From the NCBI RefSeq assembly GCF_002305855.1, contig NZ_CP022163.1:5146292-5210291 (forward strand): a DNA stretch of 64,000 nucleotides, in the 5' to 3' direction. Under the pieces are notes generated by a model. The model ran no database searches and was not told the DNA's origin. It saw only the letters and a list, made by a program, of their open reading frames with translations. The position numbers and the translations under genes were made by a program. Source of the DNA: Melittangium boletus DSM 14713. GTDB taxonomy: Bacteria; Myxococcota; Myxococcia; Myxococcales; Myxococcaceae. Below are positions 45,001 through 54,497 of the stretch, piece by piece (the first letter of the stretch is position 1; each line of letters begins with the position of its first letter).

Positions 45001-45344
45001 TGGAGTCGCGCTGGGCCTATCTCATCCACCTGCTGGCCTGGGCGGGCCCCTTCATCGCGCTGCAGGTGGGCGTGCTGATCTTCTACTTCCGCGAGCGCGC
45101 GGGGACGATCCTCCGCGCGGCGCTCGTGCCGGCGCTGGTGGTGGGCCTCTACCTGTCGGTGGCGGACCACCTGGCCATCGCCGAGGGCATCTGGGGCTTC
45201 GGCCAGGGCAAGCACCTGGGCCTCTACGTGGGCGCCGTGCCCCTGGAGGAACTGCTCTTCTTCATCCTCACGAGCGTGATGGTGGCACTGGGGTTGACGC
45301 TCTTCCTGGCCCTGCTCGCCCGGCGCGAGGCGCGTGTGCCTTGA
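44997..45344 (+). CDS. crtYd: lycopene cyclase subunit CrtYd
   Basis: 115 residues, three hydrophobic helices and the PLEELLFFILTS motif, the partner of the motif in CrtYc. DHLAIAEGIWGFGQGKHLG is the conserved loop. The two subunits together equal the fused bacterial/fungal-type cyclase. The start overlaps the crtYc stop (ATGA at 44997) and the stop overlaps the next start (TTGA), so all three should be translated together. Confidence 0.93.
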   Translation: MMESRWAYLIHLLAWAGPFIALQVGVLIFYFRERAGTILRAALVPALVVGLYLSVADHLAIAEGIWGFGQGKHLGLYVGAVPLEELLFFILTSVMVALGLTLFLALLARREARVP

Positions 45345-46024
45345 TACGCGCGGCGAAGGGCGGGTTGCTGGGAAGGGTCGTCGAAGGGTACGTGGGCTGG
45401 AAGTTCCGCTCCGCCTTCCGGGGCCTGTGGGTGCGTGGGCCGCTGGACGGTGGGCCCGAGCCGCGCCTGGTGTACGCCAACCACTCCAACTGGTGGGATG
45501 GCTTCGTGCTGCATCAACTCGGGCGGGCGGCGGGCTGGGACGCGTACTGCGTCATGGAGGAGCACAACCTCGCGCGCTACCGCTTCCTCGCGCGGCTGGG
45601 GGCGTTCAGCATCCGCCGGGGTGAAGGCGCCTCGTCGCTGGAGACGTTGCGCTACGCGCGGGAACTGCTCCAGAAGCCCCGGGCCGCGGTGTGCATCTTC
45701 CCCGAGGGCGAGCTGCGCCCCTTTGGCGCGCGGGCGCCGAGGCTCGAGCGCGGGGTGGAGCTGCTCGCGCGGGTGGGGCAGGTGCCCTGCGTGCCGCTCG
45801 CCATCCGCTATGTCTTCCTCGAACATGAGCGGCCGGATGTCCTGGTGGAGGTGGGCGAGGCGCACGCGGCGGCGCCGTTGGCGCGCTTCCAGAAGGAGCT
45901 GGAGGACGCGGTGCGCAGGCTGGAGGCGGTGACGAGCCTGGAGGGCTTCACGCTGCGGGTGTCGGGGGCCCGGGGCGTGGCGGAGCGCTGGGACGCGGTG
46001 CGCGGGCGGAGGCACCATGGCTGA
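45341..46024 (+). CDS. PlsC-type acyltransferase
   Basis: 227 residues. The acyltransferase motifs NHSNWWDG (HxxxxD) and FPEGELRPFG are clear. The family normally acylates lysophospholipids, but in this operon the likely substrate is the glycosylated carotenoid, giving the fatty-acid esters known from myxobacteria; M. xanthus has an acyltransferase gene in the same position. The TTG start at 45341 lies in a TTGA overlap with the crtYd stop and has no separate RBS, so expression probably depends on coupling. Confidence 0.85.
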   Translation: MIRAAKGGLLGRVVEGYVGWKFRSAFRGLWVRGPLDGGPEPRLVYANHSNWWDGFVLHQLGRAAGWDAYCVMEEHNLARYRFLARLGAFSIRRGEGASSLETLRYARELLQKPRAAVCIFPEGELRPFGARAPRLERGVELLARVGQVPCVPLAIRYVFLEHERPDVLVEVGEAHAAAPLARFQKELEDAVRRLEAVTSLEGFTLRVSGARGVAERWDAVRGRRHHG

Positions 46025-46928
46025 GCGCACCTACCGCATCCACGTCGCCGCCGAGTTCTCCGGAGTCCGGGTGGAGCTCATCCGCGCCTGGGAGCGGCGC
46101 TATGGGGTGCTGTCCCCCCGGCGCACGCCGGCGGGCTACCGCGTCTACACGGATCGGGACGTGGCGCTCCTGCGGCGGCTCAAGCAGCTCACCGAGCAGG
46201 GCGTGTCCATCAGCGAGGCGGCGACGATGCTGCCGCAGCTCCTGGCGGAGATCGACGCGGCGCGGCCCGAGGGGGAGCGTCCCGCTCCCGCCCAGGAGCC
46301 GGGGCCGGTGAGCATGTCCTCCTGGCGCGAGGACATCCTCGCGGCGGTGCGGGCGCTGGACCAGCGGCGGGTGGCGGAGACGCTGGACGACGTGCTCGCG
46401 GCGCTCTCGCCCTTGAGGGCCTACGAGGACGTGCTGATGCCCCTGCAACGCGAGGTGGGCGACCTCTGGCACGCGGGCCTCTTCTCGGTGGGGCAGGAGC
46501 ACCTGGTGACGCAGGAGGTGCGCGCGCGGCTCATCAGCCTGTTGCACGCGGCGCCCAACAAGGGGCGGCGGCACGTGCTGCTCGCGTGTTTTCCGGACGA
46601 ACAGCACGAGCTGGGCCTGCTGGGCCTGGCGCTGCGCATGCGGCACGCCGGCATGACGGTGACGATGCTGGGCCAGCGCACCCCCGGGGAGGAGGTGCGC
46701 CGGATGGCGGAGGCCCTCAAGGTGGACCTGGTGGGGCTCTCGGCGGTGATGGACCCGGGCGCCGAGGCGTTCGAGGCCGTCCTCCAGGCCGTCATGGACG
46801 GCATGCCTCCGGAAATCCCCGTCTGGGTGGGAGGGCGGGGCGCCCTGGCGAACCGCGAGGTGTGCGAGCGCTGGAAGGCGCGCGTCTTCGAGGGCCCCGC
46901 CGACTGGGCCCTGCTGCTGGGCGGGTGA
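46017..46928 (+). CDS. MerR-family B12-binding light regulator (CarH/CarA type)
   Basis: 303 residues. N-terminal MerR winged helix (IRAWERRYGVLSPRRTPAGY), a linker, a helical B12-cap domain, and a cobalamin-binding domain. The adenosylcobalamin signature Wx9EH is present (WHAGLFSVGQEH), and EQHELG fits the ExHxxG motif holding the lower-ligand histidine. In known CarH proteins the B12-bound tetramer represses in the dark and falls apart in light; M. xanthus CarA works similarly but does not need B12. Which type this is cannot be decided by eye. It overlaps the acyltransferase gene by 8 bp and probably acts on the repeats upstream of crtE. Confidence 0.9.
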   Translation: MAERTYRIHVAAEFSGVRVELIRAWERRYGVLSPRRTPAGYRVYTDRDVALLRRLKQLTEQGVSISEAATMLPQLLAEIDAARPEGERPAPAQEPGPVSMSSWREDILAAVRALDQRRVAETLDDVLAALSPLRAYEDVLMPLQREVGDLWHAGLFSVGQEHLVTQEVRARLISLLHAAPNKGRRHVLLACFPDEQHELGLLGLALRMRHAGMTVTMLGQRTPGEEVRRMAEALKVDLVGLSAVMDPGAEAFEAVLQAVMDGMPPEIPVWVGGRGALANREVCERWKARVFEGPADWALLLGG

Positions 46929-46976
46929 GTCGCCGCGCGTATACTGCCTGACAGGTATGCAACGAAGGGACCTGTC

Positions 46977-48335
46977 ATGAAGACCCCGTGCGCCCTGGCC
47001 GTCCTGGGTGCCTGCCTGTTGTCCGTCCTGGGAATGCTGTCCGGTTGTGTGAACGCCCCGCTGTCCGTGCCCGTGGTGTCGGAGCGGGCCATCGCCTTCG
47101 TCGACGTCAACGTCGTGCCCATGGACAGCGAGCGCGTCCTGACGGAGCAGACGGTCATCGTCCGCAACGGCCTCATCGCGGCCCTGGGTCCCACCGCGTC
47201 CATCACCGTGCCGCCCGATGCCGAGCGCATCGACGGCCGAGGCCGCTTCCTGATGCCGGGACTGGCGGACTTCCAAATCCACCTGCACTCGGACGAGCAG
47301 CTGCTGTCGTACCTCGCCCATGGCGTCACCACCGTCTTCGACTTGAACGGCTCGCCCCGGCAGCTCGACCTGCGCACCCAGCTCGCCGAGTACCGCCGCT
47401 TCGGCCCCCGGCTCTACACGAGCAGCCCGATGATGGATGGAGGCCAGGGGCGGGGTGACGCGGTGTCGGTGACCACCGCCGAGCAGGCGCGCATCGCGGT
47501 CGTGCGGCAGAAGCTCGCGGGCTACGACGCGCTCAAGGTCTACCACACCGTGTCGCCCGGGGTTTACGAGGTGCTGACGGGAATGGCCCGCCAGCAGAAG
47601 TTGCCGGTGGTGGGCCACGTGCCGCGCACGGTGGGGGCGGAGGCGGTGCTGCGCGCGCGCCAGGCGCTCGTCGCTCCGGGCTCGGAGTTCTTCGCCACCG
47701 CGCTCCGGGACGAGCCGGCCATGGCCGCGCTCGCGCGCGCGACGAAGGAGGCGGGCACCTCGGTGGTGCCGGGTCTGGTGCAGATCCACGCGCAACTGCG
47801 GATGTTGGAGGACGTGGAAGGCGTCTTCGCGGACCCCGAGGCGCGCTACCTGTCACCGGAAGTCCTGCGCAACTGGAGCTACTCCAACCCGACGCGGAGA
47901 ATCGACGTGGCGGCCTTCGGCGCGCGCGAGCGGGCGCTGTACCCGGCGATGCGCGCCTTCACGCTGGCGCTGCAGAAGGAGGGCGCCCGGCTGGTGGTGG
48001 GCACGGATGCCTCGGACGCGGGGCTCTTTCCGGGCCGCTCGGTGCACCGCGAGCTCGCGGAGCTGGTGGAGGCGGGCCTCTCGCCCTACGAGGCCCTGTC
48101 CGCGGCCACGCGCAACGCGGGGGCCTTCATCCAGCAGCATGTGGACCCCGCGGCGCGCTTCGGCACGGTGGCGGTGGGCCAGTACGCGGACCTGCTGTTG
48201 CTGCCCGGCAATCCGCTGGAGGACGTGGGCCGGGCGGCCCAGGCGCTCGGGGTGATGTCGCGCGGCCTGTGGCTGCCGGGCGAGCAGCTGCAGCGCATGC
48301 GGGACAAGTCCGCCAAGTCCCTGCAGGGACGCTGA
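46977..48335 (+). CDS. amidohydrolase lipoprotein with an altered metal site
   Basis: 452 residues. Lipoprotein signal ends at LSGC (Cys24). An imidazolonepropionase-like amidohydrolase follows: QIHLHSDEQ gives the HxH pair, DALKVYHTVSP the lysine that is normally carbamylated, VVGHVPRTVG a metal histidine, and GTDASDAGLF the aspartate. The position that is usually a second histidine in an SIEHLE-type segment reads PGSEFFATA here, so one ligand appears missing. The protein is probably on the periplasmic face of a membrane. Substrate unknown. GAAGGGA precedes ATG at 46977, 48 bp after the MerR gene. Confidence 0.82.
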   Translation: MKTPCALAVLGACLLSVLGMLSGCVNAPLSVPVVSERAIAFVDVNVVPMDSERVLTEQTVIVRNGLIAALGPTASITVPPDAERIDGRGRFLMPGLADFQIHLHSDEQLLSYLAHGVTTVFDLNGSPRQLDLRTQLAEYRRFGPRLYTSSPMMDGGQGRGDAVSVTTAEQARIAVVRQKLAGYDALKVYHTVSPGVYEVLTGMARQQKLPVVGHVPRTVGAEAVLRARQALVAPGSEFFATALRDEPAMAALARATKEAGTSVVPGLVQIHAQLRMLEDVEGVFADPEARYLSPEVLRNWSYSNPTRRIDVAAFGARERALYPAMRAFTLALQKEGARLVVGTDASDAGLFPGRSVHRELAELVEAGLSPYEALSAATRNAGAFIQQHVDPAARFGTVAVGQYADLLLLPGNPLEDVGRAAQALGVMSRGLWLPGEQLQRMRDKSAKSLQGR

Positions 48336-48354
48336 GCACCGGGGCCGCCGCGCC

Positions 48355-49893
<1,539 letters not shown>

Positions 49894-50115
49894 CGTCACC
49901 GGATTCCAGAGGGAGGGGGGGCCGCAGTCTATCCGTGAACCGCTCGCACTCCGGGGCGGGGTTGGATTTTTCCAGGGCGGATGGAGACGGCGATGCTTCA
50001 CGCGGACCGCACGTGATGTCCGGATGACCCGCGGTTCACGTTACACTCAGTGCCGTTCCCGCGCCGGTCCGCCAGTCGCGTGGGCGCGTTTCTTCCGAGT
50101 CCACGAGGAAAGGTG

Positions 50116-50544
50116 ATGCCTGTCCCTCAGAGCGTGATCACGGATTACGGCTTCCGCGTGCATGCGCCCGGTTACATCACCCCCGCGGATGCGCGTGCCT
50201 GGTTCGAGGACCTGAGGGGCCGGGTGCTCGCCCTGGACGGGCGGCCCTTCGGATTGCTGATGGACTCGCGCACGCAACGGTCCAACCCTCCCGATACGCA
50301 GGAGTTCATCCGGACGGCGATGGCGTGGTTGCGCGAACAGGGCCTCGAGCGTTCGGCGGTGGTGTTGGACAGCACGGTGGCGCTGATCCCCCTGCTCCGG
50401 GCGGCCAAGTCCACGGGCGTCTATGCGTATGAGCGCTATCTGGACGCGGAGAAGGACACGCAGTGGGAGCAGAAGGCGGAGGATTGGATTGTTCGGGGCA
50501 TCGACCCGGACCTGACCCAGCCCCCGGCGAAGCCGTCGCGATAG
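50116..50544 (+). CDS. small cytoplasmic protein, unknown function (SpoIIAA-like fold possible)
   Basis: 142 residues. The order GYITPADARAWFEDLRG, then PFGLLMDSRTQ, then AMAWLREQGLERSAVVLD and RAAKSTGVYAYERYLD is reminiscent of STAS/SpoIIAA-like proteins, in which a strand-helix alternation ends near a short-chain carboxylate-binding pocket. No catalytic motif is obvious. No signal peptide. ATG at 50116 has GAGGAAAGG just upstream; an upstream in-frame start would add only an Arg/Pro-rich stretch. Confidence 0.6.
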   Translation: MPVPQSVITDYGFRVHAPGYITPADARAWFEDLRGRVLALDGRPFGLLMDSRTQRSNPPDTQEFIRTAMAWLREQGLERSAVVLDSTVALIPLLRAAKSTGVYAYERYLDAEKDTQWEQKAEDWIVRGIDPDLTQPPAKPSR

Positions 50545-50555
50545 ATGGGCGATGC

Positions 50556-50978
50556 TTACTGGCGCACGGCGAGAATCCGCCATCCGCGCACGTCGATGGC
50601 GTAGGTCGCGCTGACATCCAGGATGGGCGGACCCCCGAGGTCACAACGCTCGGGGTTGGGGATGACGCTGACGAACATCACTCCCTCGGGCCCAGGAGAG
50701 GTGAACACGTCATAGGACTCGCGCTGGTACAAACACTTCTGTGAGTCGTCCGCGTCCCGAGGGGGGTGGGTGTTCCAGGGGAGGAAGTCGTCCATGGCCA
50801 ATTGAATGGCTCTGAGCGTGACGCCCTGGACCATCTGCCGTCCTTCCTCTGGCATGCCGAGAGGAAATTGTATGGTCGCGGCCTCCTCGGCGGGTGCATG
50901 TTCGGGGCGAGGGTACCTTTGGAAGAACGCGCAGGACGTCAAGACGAGACAGAGCAACGGCGGTAGGTAGTGCTTCAT
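50556..50978 (-). CDS. small lipoprotein, unknown function
   Basis: 140 residues. The lipoprotein signal ends LVLTSC (Cys16). The mature part has an acidic linker, a helix (GVTLRAIQLAMDDFLPWN), and a C-terminal beta region with cysteines in SQKCLYQ and PERCDLGG. No family recognised. It follows the JAMM-motif lipoprotein by 57 bp on the same strand and may work with it. Confidence 0.6.
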   Translation of the reverse strand: MKHYLPPLLCLVLTSCAFFQRYPRPEHAPAEEAATIQFPLGMPEEGRQMVQGVTLRAIQLAMDDFLPWNTHPPRDADDSQKCLYQRESYDVFTSPGPEGVMFVSVIPNPERCDLGGPPILDVSATYAIDVRGWRILAVRQ

Positions 50979-51035
50979 GGGGTACCCCGTGCGGCGAAGA
51001 CGTTTGGCATCGTGTGTGGACATACCCAGCTCGCG

Positions 51036-51677
51036 TCAACCGTCTTCGGCGACAGCGGTGACGATTCCGTATTCCTTGTCCTCGGGCTTGACGAGTCCGA
51101 CGAGCTTCCAGGCCTTGTCTCGCCGCTCGTAGACTTCGCCAGGCCGGTCGTTGCTCTCGGAGGGGACGTATTTCTGGATGAGGCACGTCGTATCGAACTG
51201 GATGCGGATGGACCAGATTTGTGTCCGTGCCATCCTGTCTTCGAAAGACATGGGGGATGGAGACCAGGGATGGCTGTGAAAATCACCGAGAACAGATGTT
51301 TTTCCCCGGTCGTCCTTGACGGTTCGAGGGGGAATGCACTGTTTGCGCTTCGCCGGGCCTACCAAGACGGTTTTGCCTAATGGAGAAGGAATGCTGGTGT
51401 AATAGTTTCCATCACCGAGCGAGTAGATGGCGCCGCAATATTCCTGTCCGTAGTCACGGAGACTCGCTCCATCCAGTTGCATGATCGCCGGACAAAGTCG
51501 GTCGATGATCTCATCCACATCCGTGGATGGTGCGATGGCCTTCCAAGGACCCCGTACCCAGACTTGGTTGCCGTTCTGGAATCCATGGTTCTCGGTGGCG
51601 CCGCTCACGACTGGACCACTGGCGCAGCCCAGTATGCCAGCGGCGCACATTCCCGACCATCCGAACCGAATGTGCAT
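51036..51677 (-). CDS. lipoprotein with a JAMM/DUF4329-like metalloprotease motif
   Basis: 213 residues. Signal peptide with lipobox ILGC (Cys18). The distinctive element is GDFHSHPWSPSPMSFED near residue 135: HxH, seven residues, then SxxD, exactly the spacing of the JAMM/MPN+ zinc motif. An upstream glutamate could complete the site. JAMM proteins are isopeptidases or deubiquitinase-like enzymes; in bacterial polymorphic toxin systems DUF4329-type JAB domains also occur. Four cysteines may form disulfides. The sequence is less GC-rich than the core genes around it. RBS AAGGAAA supports ATG at 51677. Confidence 0.65.
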   Translation of the reverse strand: MHIRFGWSGMCAAGILGCASGPVVSGATENHGFQNGNQVWVRGPWKAIAPSTDVDEIIDRLCPAIMQLDGASLRDYGQEYCGAIYSLGDGNYYTSIPSPLGKTVLVGPAKRKQCIPPRTVKDDRGKTSVLGDFHSHPWSPSPMSFEDRMARTQIWSIRIQFDTTCLIQKYVPSESNDRPGEVYERRDKAWKLVGLVKPEDKEYGIVTAVAEDG

Positions 51678-51780
51678 CGTGTTTCCTTCTGAGCACGTTG
51701 TACCCACAGTATAGCTTCGTCCACTCCGGGTGGGCAAGCATACGTCTCTTATCGAGGTGCCCGGGACGTGGGATGGCGTT

Positions 51781-52605
51781 ATGAAGGCCGTGCATTCCTT
51801 CCTGGAGTTCCGCGTGTCCGAGAGCCCCGCAGACATCGATCGTATCGCTCCCACGCGCAGGCCGGATGAGCGACCCGTCATGTACCAGCGCTGGCGCCAC
51901 CTGCTCTTCTTGCACTGGTCGCTGCCCGTGGAAGTCCTGGCGCCGTTGCTGCCCGACGGCCTGACGCTCGATACCTTCGAGGGCCGGGCCTGGGTGGGTC
52001 TGGTACCCTTCACGATGCGCGGCGTGCGGCCCCGAGGCTTGCCCGCCGTGGGTTTCCTGTCCAACTTCCACGAAACCAACGTGCGCACGTATGTGCATTT
52101 CCAGGGGAAGGATCCGGGTGTCTGGTTCTTCAGCCTGGAGGCCGCCAACGCCATCGCCGTGCGATTGGCTCGTGCCTGGTTCAAGTTGCCCTATCACTAC
52201 GCGCGCATGTCCTTGGACATCGGTCCCGGAGGCGAGTCCTTCGCGTACCGCTCCGAGCGCCGCTGGCCCCCACCGGCGCCGGCCACCTGCTCCGTGCGCT
52301 GTACGCCCCGAGGGCCCGCCGCGCCCTCGATTCCGGGCTCGTTCCAGCACTTCCTCGTCGAGCGCTACTTCCTCTACTCCCACGCCCGTGGCGAGCTCTA
52401 TCGTGGACAGGTCCACCACTCGCCCTACCAGGTGCGCCAGGCTGATGTGGAAGGTCTGGATGAAACGCTCCTGGCGGCTTCGGGTCTACCGCGTCCTCCC
52501 GAGGCGCCATTGGCCCATTTTTCCGAGGGCGTGGATGTCGAGGTGTTCCGACTGCGGCGCGTGGAGCGTGAGCCACGCTATCTGTTGCCATCGACAGTGC
52601 GGTAG
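51781..52605 (+). CDS. DUF2071/YqjF-like protein
   Basis: 274 residues from the ATG at 51781 (a GTG at 51730 would add 17 residues). The DUF2071 pattern is clear: MYQRWRHLLFLHWSLPVEVL near the N-terminus, LLPDGLTLDTFEGRAWVGLV, NFHETNVRTYV, and GVWFFSLEAANAIAV. The family has an acetoacetate-decarboxylase-like beta fold but no assigned reaction. The catalytic lysine of acetoacetate decarboxylase is not evident. The gene runs between lipoprotein genes of the opposite strand and converges with the Imm11-type gene, 3 bp apart. Confidence 0.78.
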   Translation: MKAVHSFLEFRVSESPADIDRIAPTRRPDERPVMYQRWRHLLFLHWSLPVEVLAPLLPDGLTLDTFEGRAWVGLVPFTMRGVRPRGLPAVGFLSNFHETNVRTYVHFQGKDPGVWFFSLEAANAIAVRLARAWFKLPYHYARMSLDIGPGGESFAYRSERRWPPPAPATCSVRCTPRGPAAPSIPGSFQHFLVERYFLYSHARGELYRGQVHHSPYQVRQADVEGLDETLLAASGLPRPPEAPLAHFSEGVDVEVFRLRRVEREPRYLLPSTVR

Positions 52606-52608
52606 CTC

Positions 52609-53193
52609 TCAGACCTCGACGAACCGTCCGCCCACGATTCCCGTTCGCTCCAGGGCTTCCTTGATCTCCCCACTGACGATGAGCGCCGTATGGTAGCCCC
52701 AGGGCCTGAACACGCGGGCATCACCGACCTTCGACTTGTCAATGCGCAGGCCGGAAATGACGTGGTATTCATCGACTCTGTCGGGCCGCCCATCCTCTGA
52801 TGTCCAGCGCCGCACCTCGTCACACGCGGTGTCATCGATGCACCGTACCTCTCGCGCCGCGATCAGGAGATGGTACGGCTCGCTCTGCCCTTCGACCTCA
52901 ACCTGAAAAAGTTGTGTGTCGTCAGGTGCCATCTCGCGGAATACGGACGCCACCCGTGCGCTGACGATAGGGGTAAGCCCCACTCCCGCCGAAGTGAAGT
53001 CCAGCGGTTTACCCTGGCGAGACAGCGGAACGAAGAGTCTCCCAGGAGGTTCAATCGGTTTTCCGCTGGTGAATACCCAGGGGTTATCTATGGGGTCGCC
53101 GCTCGTGGTGGTCGGCGTCTTGAAATACCAGCGTCCCGGTACGTAAACATCGATGGTCAGCTCAAAGAAGTGTCGTTCCATGGCGTCATGCAT
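52609..53193 (-). CDS. Imm11-family (DUF1629-like) immunity protein
   Basis: 194 residues from ATG at 53193 (ATG at 53181 also possible). It fits the imm11/DUF1629 pattern: RHFFELTIDVYVPGRWYF, a GKPLDFTSAG segment, SEPYHLLIAAREVRCIDD, YHVISGLRID, VFRPWGYHTALIVS, and a C-terminal GIVGGRFVEV. Imm11 proteins are predicted to neutralise toxins encoded just upstream. Here the upstream gene is the AHH-type toxin lipoprotein, and the two overlap by 8 bp, so the pair is translationally coupled. No signal peptide, consistent with a cytoplasmic antidote. Confidence 0.82.
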   Translation of the reverse strand: MHDAMERHFFELTIDVYVPGRWYFKTPTTTSGDPIDNPWVFTSGKPIEPPGRLFVPLSRQGKPLDFTSAGVGLTPIVSARVASVFREMAPDDTQLFQVEVEGQSEPYHLLIAAREVRCIDDTACDEVRRWTSEDGRPDRVDEYHVISGLRIDKSKVGDARVFRPWGYHTALIVSGEIKEALERTGIVGGRFVEV

Positions 53194-54445
53194 CGGGATT
53201 TCTCGTGATGAGTTTCCGCAGCTTGGTGCCCGCGGTGGTGAGGTCTCTCGCGATGTTTGTCAATTCCTCGACCAATACGGCCCGACACTGGGCCGCACCC
53301 CGACATCCTCGCATGGTCAGATCGATGCGTCTGAGCACTTCCTCGTGGTACTCTCGTGGGTGCGGTCCCTTGTGCCCCTTGATCCGCACCAGGTTCGCGG
53401 TGTCACCGAGGCTCATTCCAGCCTGCTCGAAATATGATTCGAAAACCGGCGTCCAGGGGCCGCCCGATGCGTCGGAGACGTCGTTCTTGTCGGTGCAGAT
53501 GTGGTGGATGTGTCCTTCGGGGTCTCCCTGAATCCCGCTGCCGGGCCCCATGGCAACCGCCGCGACAGCGGTCGGTGCGAGCGTGATGTTCAGCACCGCG
53601 GCCGAGGGGAGGGCGATTGACCGCACCTCCCCGGCCAATGCCCCCGATAGTTGGAAACCACCTTCGGTTCGCGCTCTCAACGCCGCTTGGGCGAAGCCCG
53701 GCATCTTGGGCCCCTGCGCGGCCAGGGCGCTCTTCCCTCCGAGTGCGCTCAGCGCGACGATGACAAGGACACGCGCGCCGTTGTCTCCGAGCACCTTTCC
53801 GAAGCGATGTCCCGAGTCCTTCAACTCCGAGAGGCCTCGGGTGTTCTTCGCTTCCTCCATGAGACGCAGGAAGCCCTGACCGAGATTCCACACGGGGCCA
53901 GTGCCCAGGTAGGCGATCAAGGATGCCGTCAATCCAATCGCGAGGAGTTTCGTGATCGGCTCGGGCGCGACGAGCATGACGAGCGCGGTGCCGACCAGGG
54001 AAACAACCATGGCCCGAAGCGCGGCCGGATTCGTCAGGTCTCCCACCGCCTCCGCAACTCCATCCCAGACCGTGTCGAAGGCGAAGAAGAGCGCCATCGT
54101 GCGCCGGGCCATGGGTTCTCGCGGGAATCCATCCGCGAACAGGCCCAGGTCATGTGAAGGGGGCACCTGGCGTCCCTGTACACCGTCGACGATTCCTCCG
54201 GAGGAGGCGAGCAATGAGTATCGGCCGTCCTGCCCGGGCGCTCCACGAGCGATGTTCAGCTCCATGTCGAGCACGAGCCGCGCGACGGCACTCTTGAACT
54301 CCTTGTCGTCAATCTCGACCGGGTCGGATTCGATTGGCGTATAGGCAATCAGTCGTCCCTGGCCCGTGTCCAGGTTAACGACCCGTGTCGTCGCACATCC
54401 CGACGAGAGCAGCAGCAGCAACGCGACGATTCCTAGACCCTTCAT
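53186..54445 (-). CDS. toxin lipoprotein with C-terminal AHH-type nuclease domain
   Basis: 419 residues. Lipoprotein signal ends LSSGC (Cys17). A central hydrophobic part (~residues 145-190, including LVGTALVMLVAPEPITKLLA) could insert into membranes. The C-terminal ~90 residues carry an AHH/HNH-like pattern: GHIHHICTDKN, AGMSLGDTANLVRIKGH, then GPHPREYHEEVLRRI. The family matches the M. xanthus paralogous lipoproteins TIGR02269. By analogy with SitA lipoprotein toxins, delivery by outer-membrane exchange is possible, but that is inference. The coupled Imm11-like gene follows. Confidence 0.78.
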   Translation of the reverse strand: MKGLGIVALLLLLSSGCATTRVVNLDTGQGRLIAYTPIESDPVEIDDKEFKSAVARLVLDMELNIARGAPGQDGRYSLLASSGGIVDGVQGRQVPPSHDLGLFADGFPREPMARRTMALFFAFDTVWDGVAEAVGDLTNPAALRAMVVSLVGTALVMLVAPEPITKLLAIGLTASLIAYLGTGPVWNLGQGFLRLMEEAKNTRGLSELKDSGHRFGKVLGDNGARVLVIVALSALGGKSALAAQGPKMPGFAQAALRARTEGGFQLSGALAGEVRSIALPSAAVLNITLAPTAVAAVAMGPGSGIQGDPEGHIHHICTDKNDVSDASGGPWTPVFESYFEQAGMSLGDTANLVRIKGHKGPHPREYHEEVLRRIDLTMRGCRGAAQCRAVLVEELTNIARDLTTAGTKLRKLITRNPDA

Positions 54446-54497
54446 GGTGCTCCCCCCGGGATGGTTCTCCTGCGCACCAGAGGCGCGGCGTCGTTTA

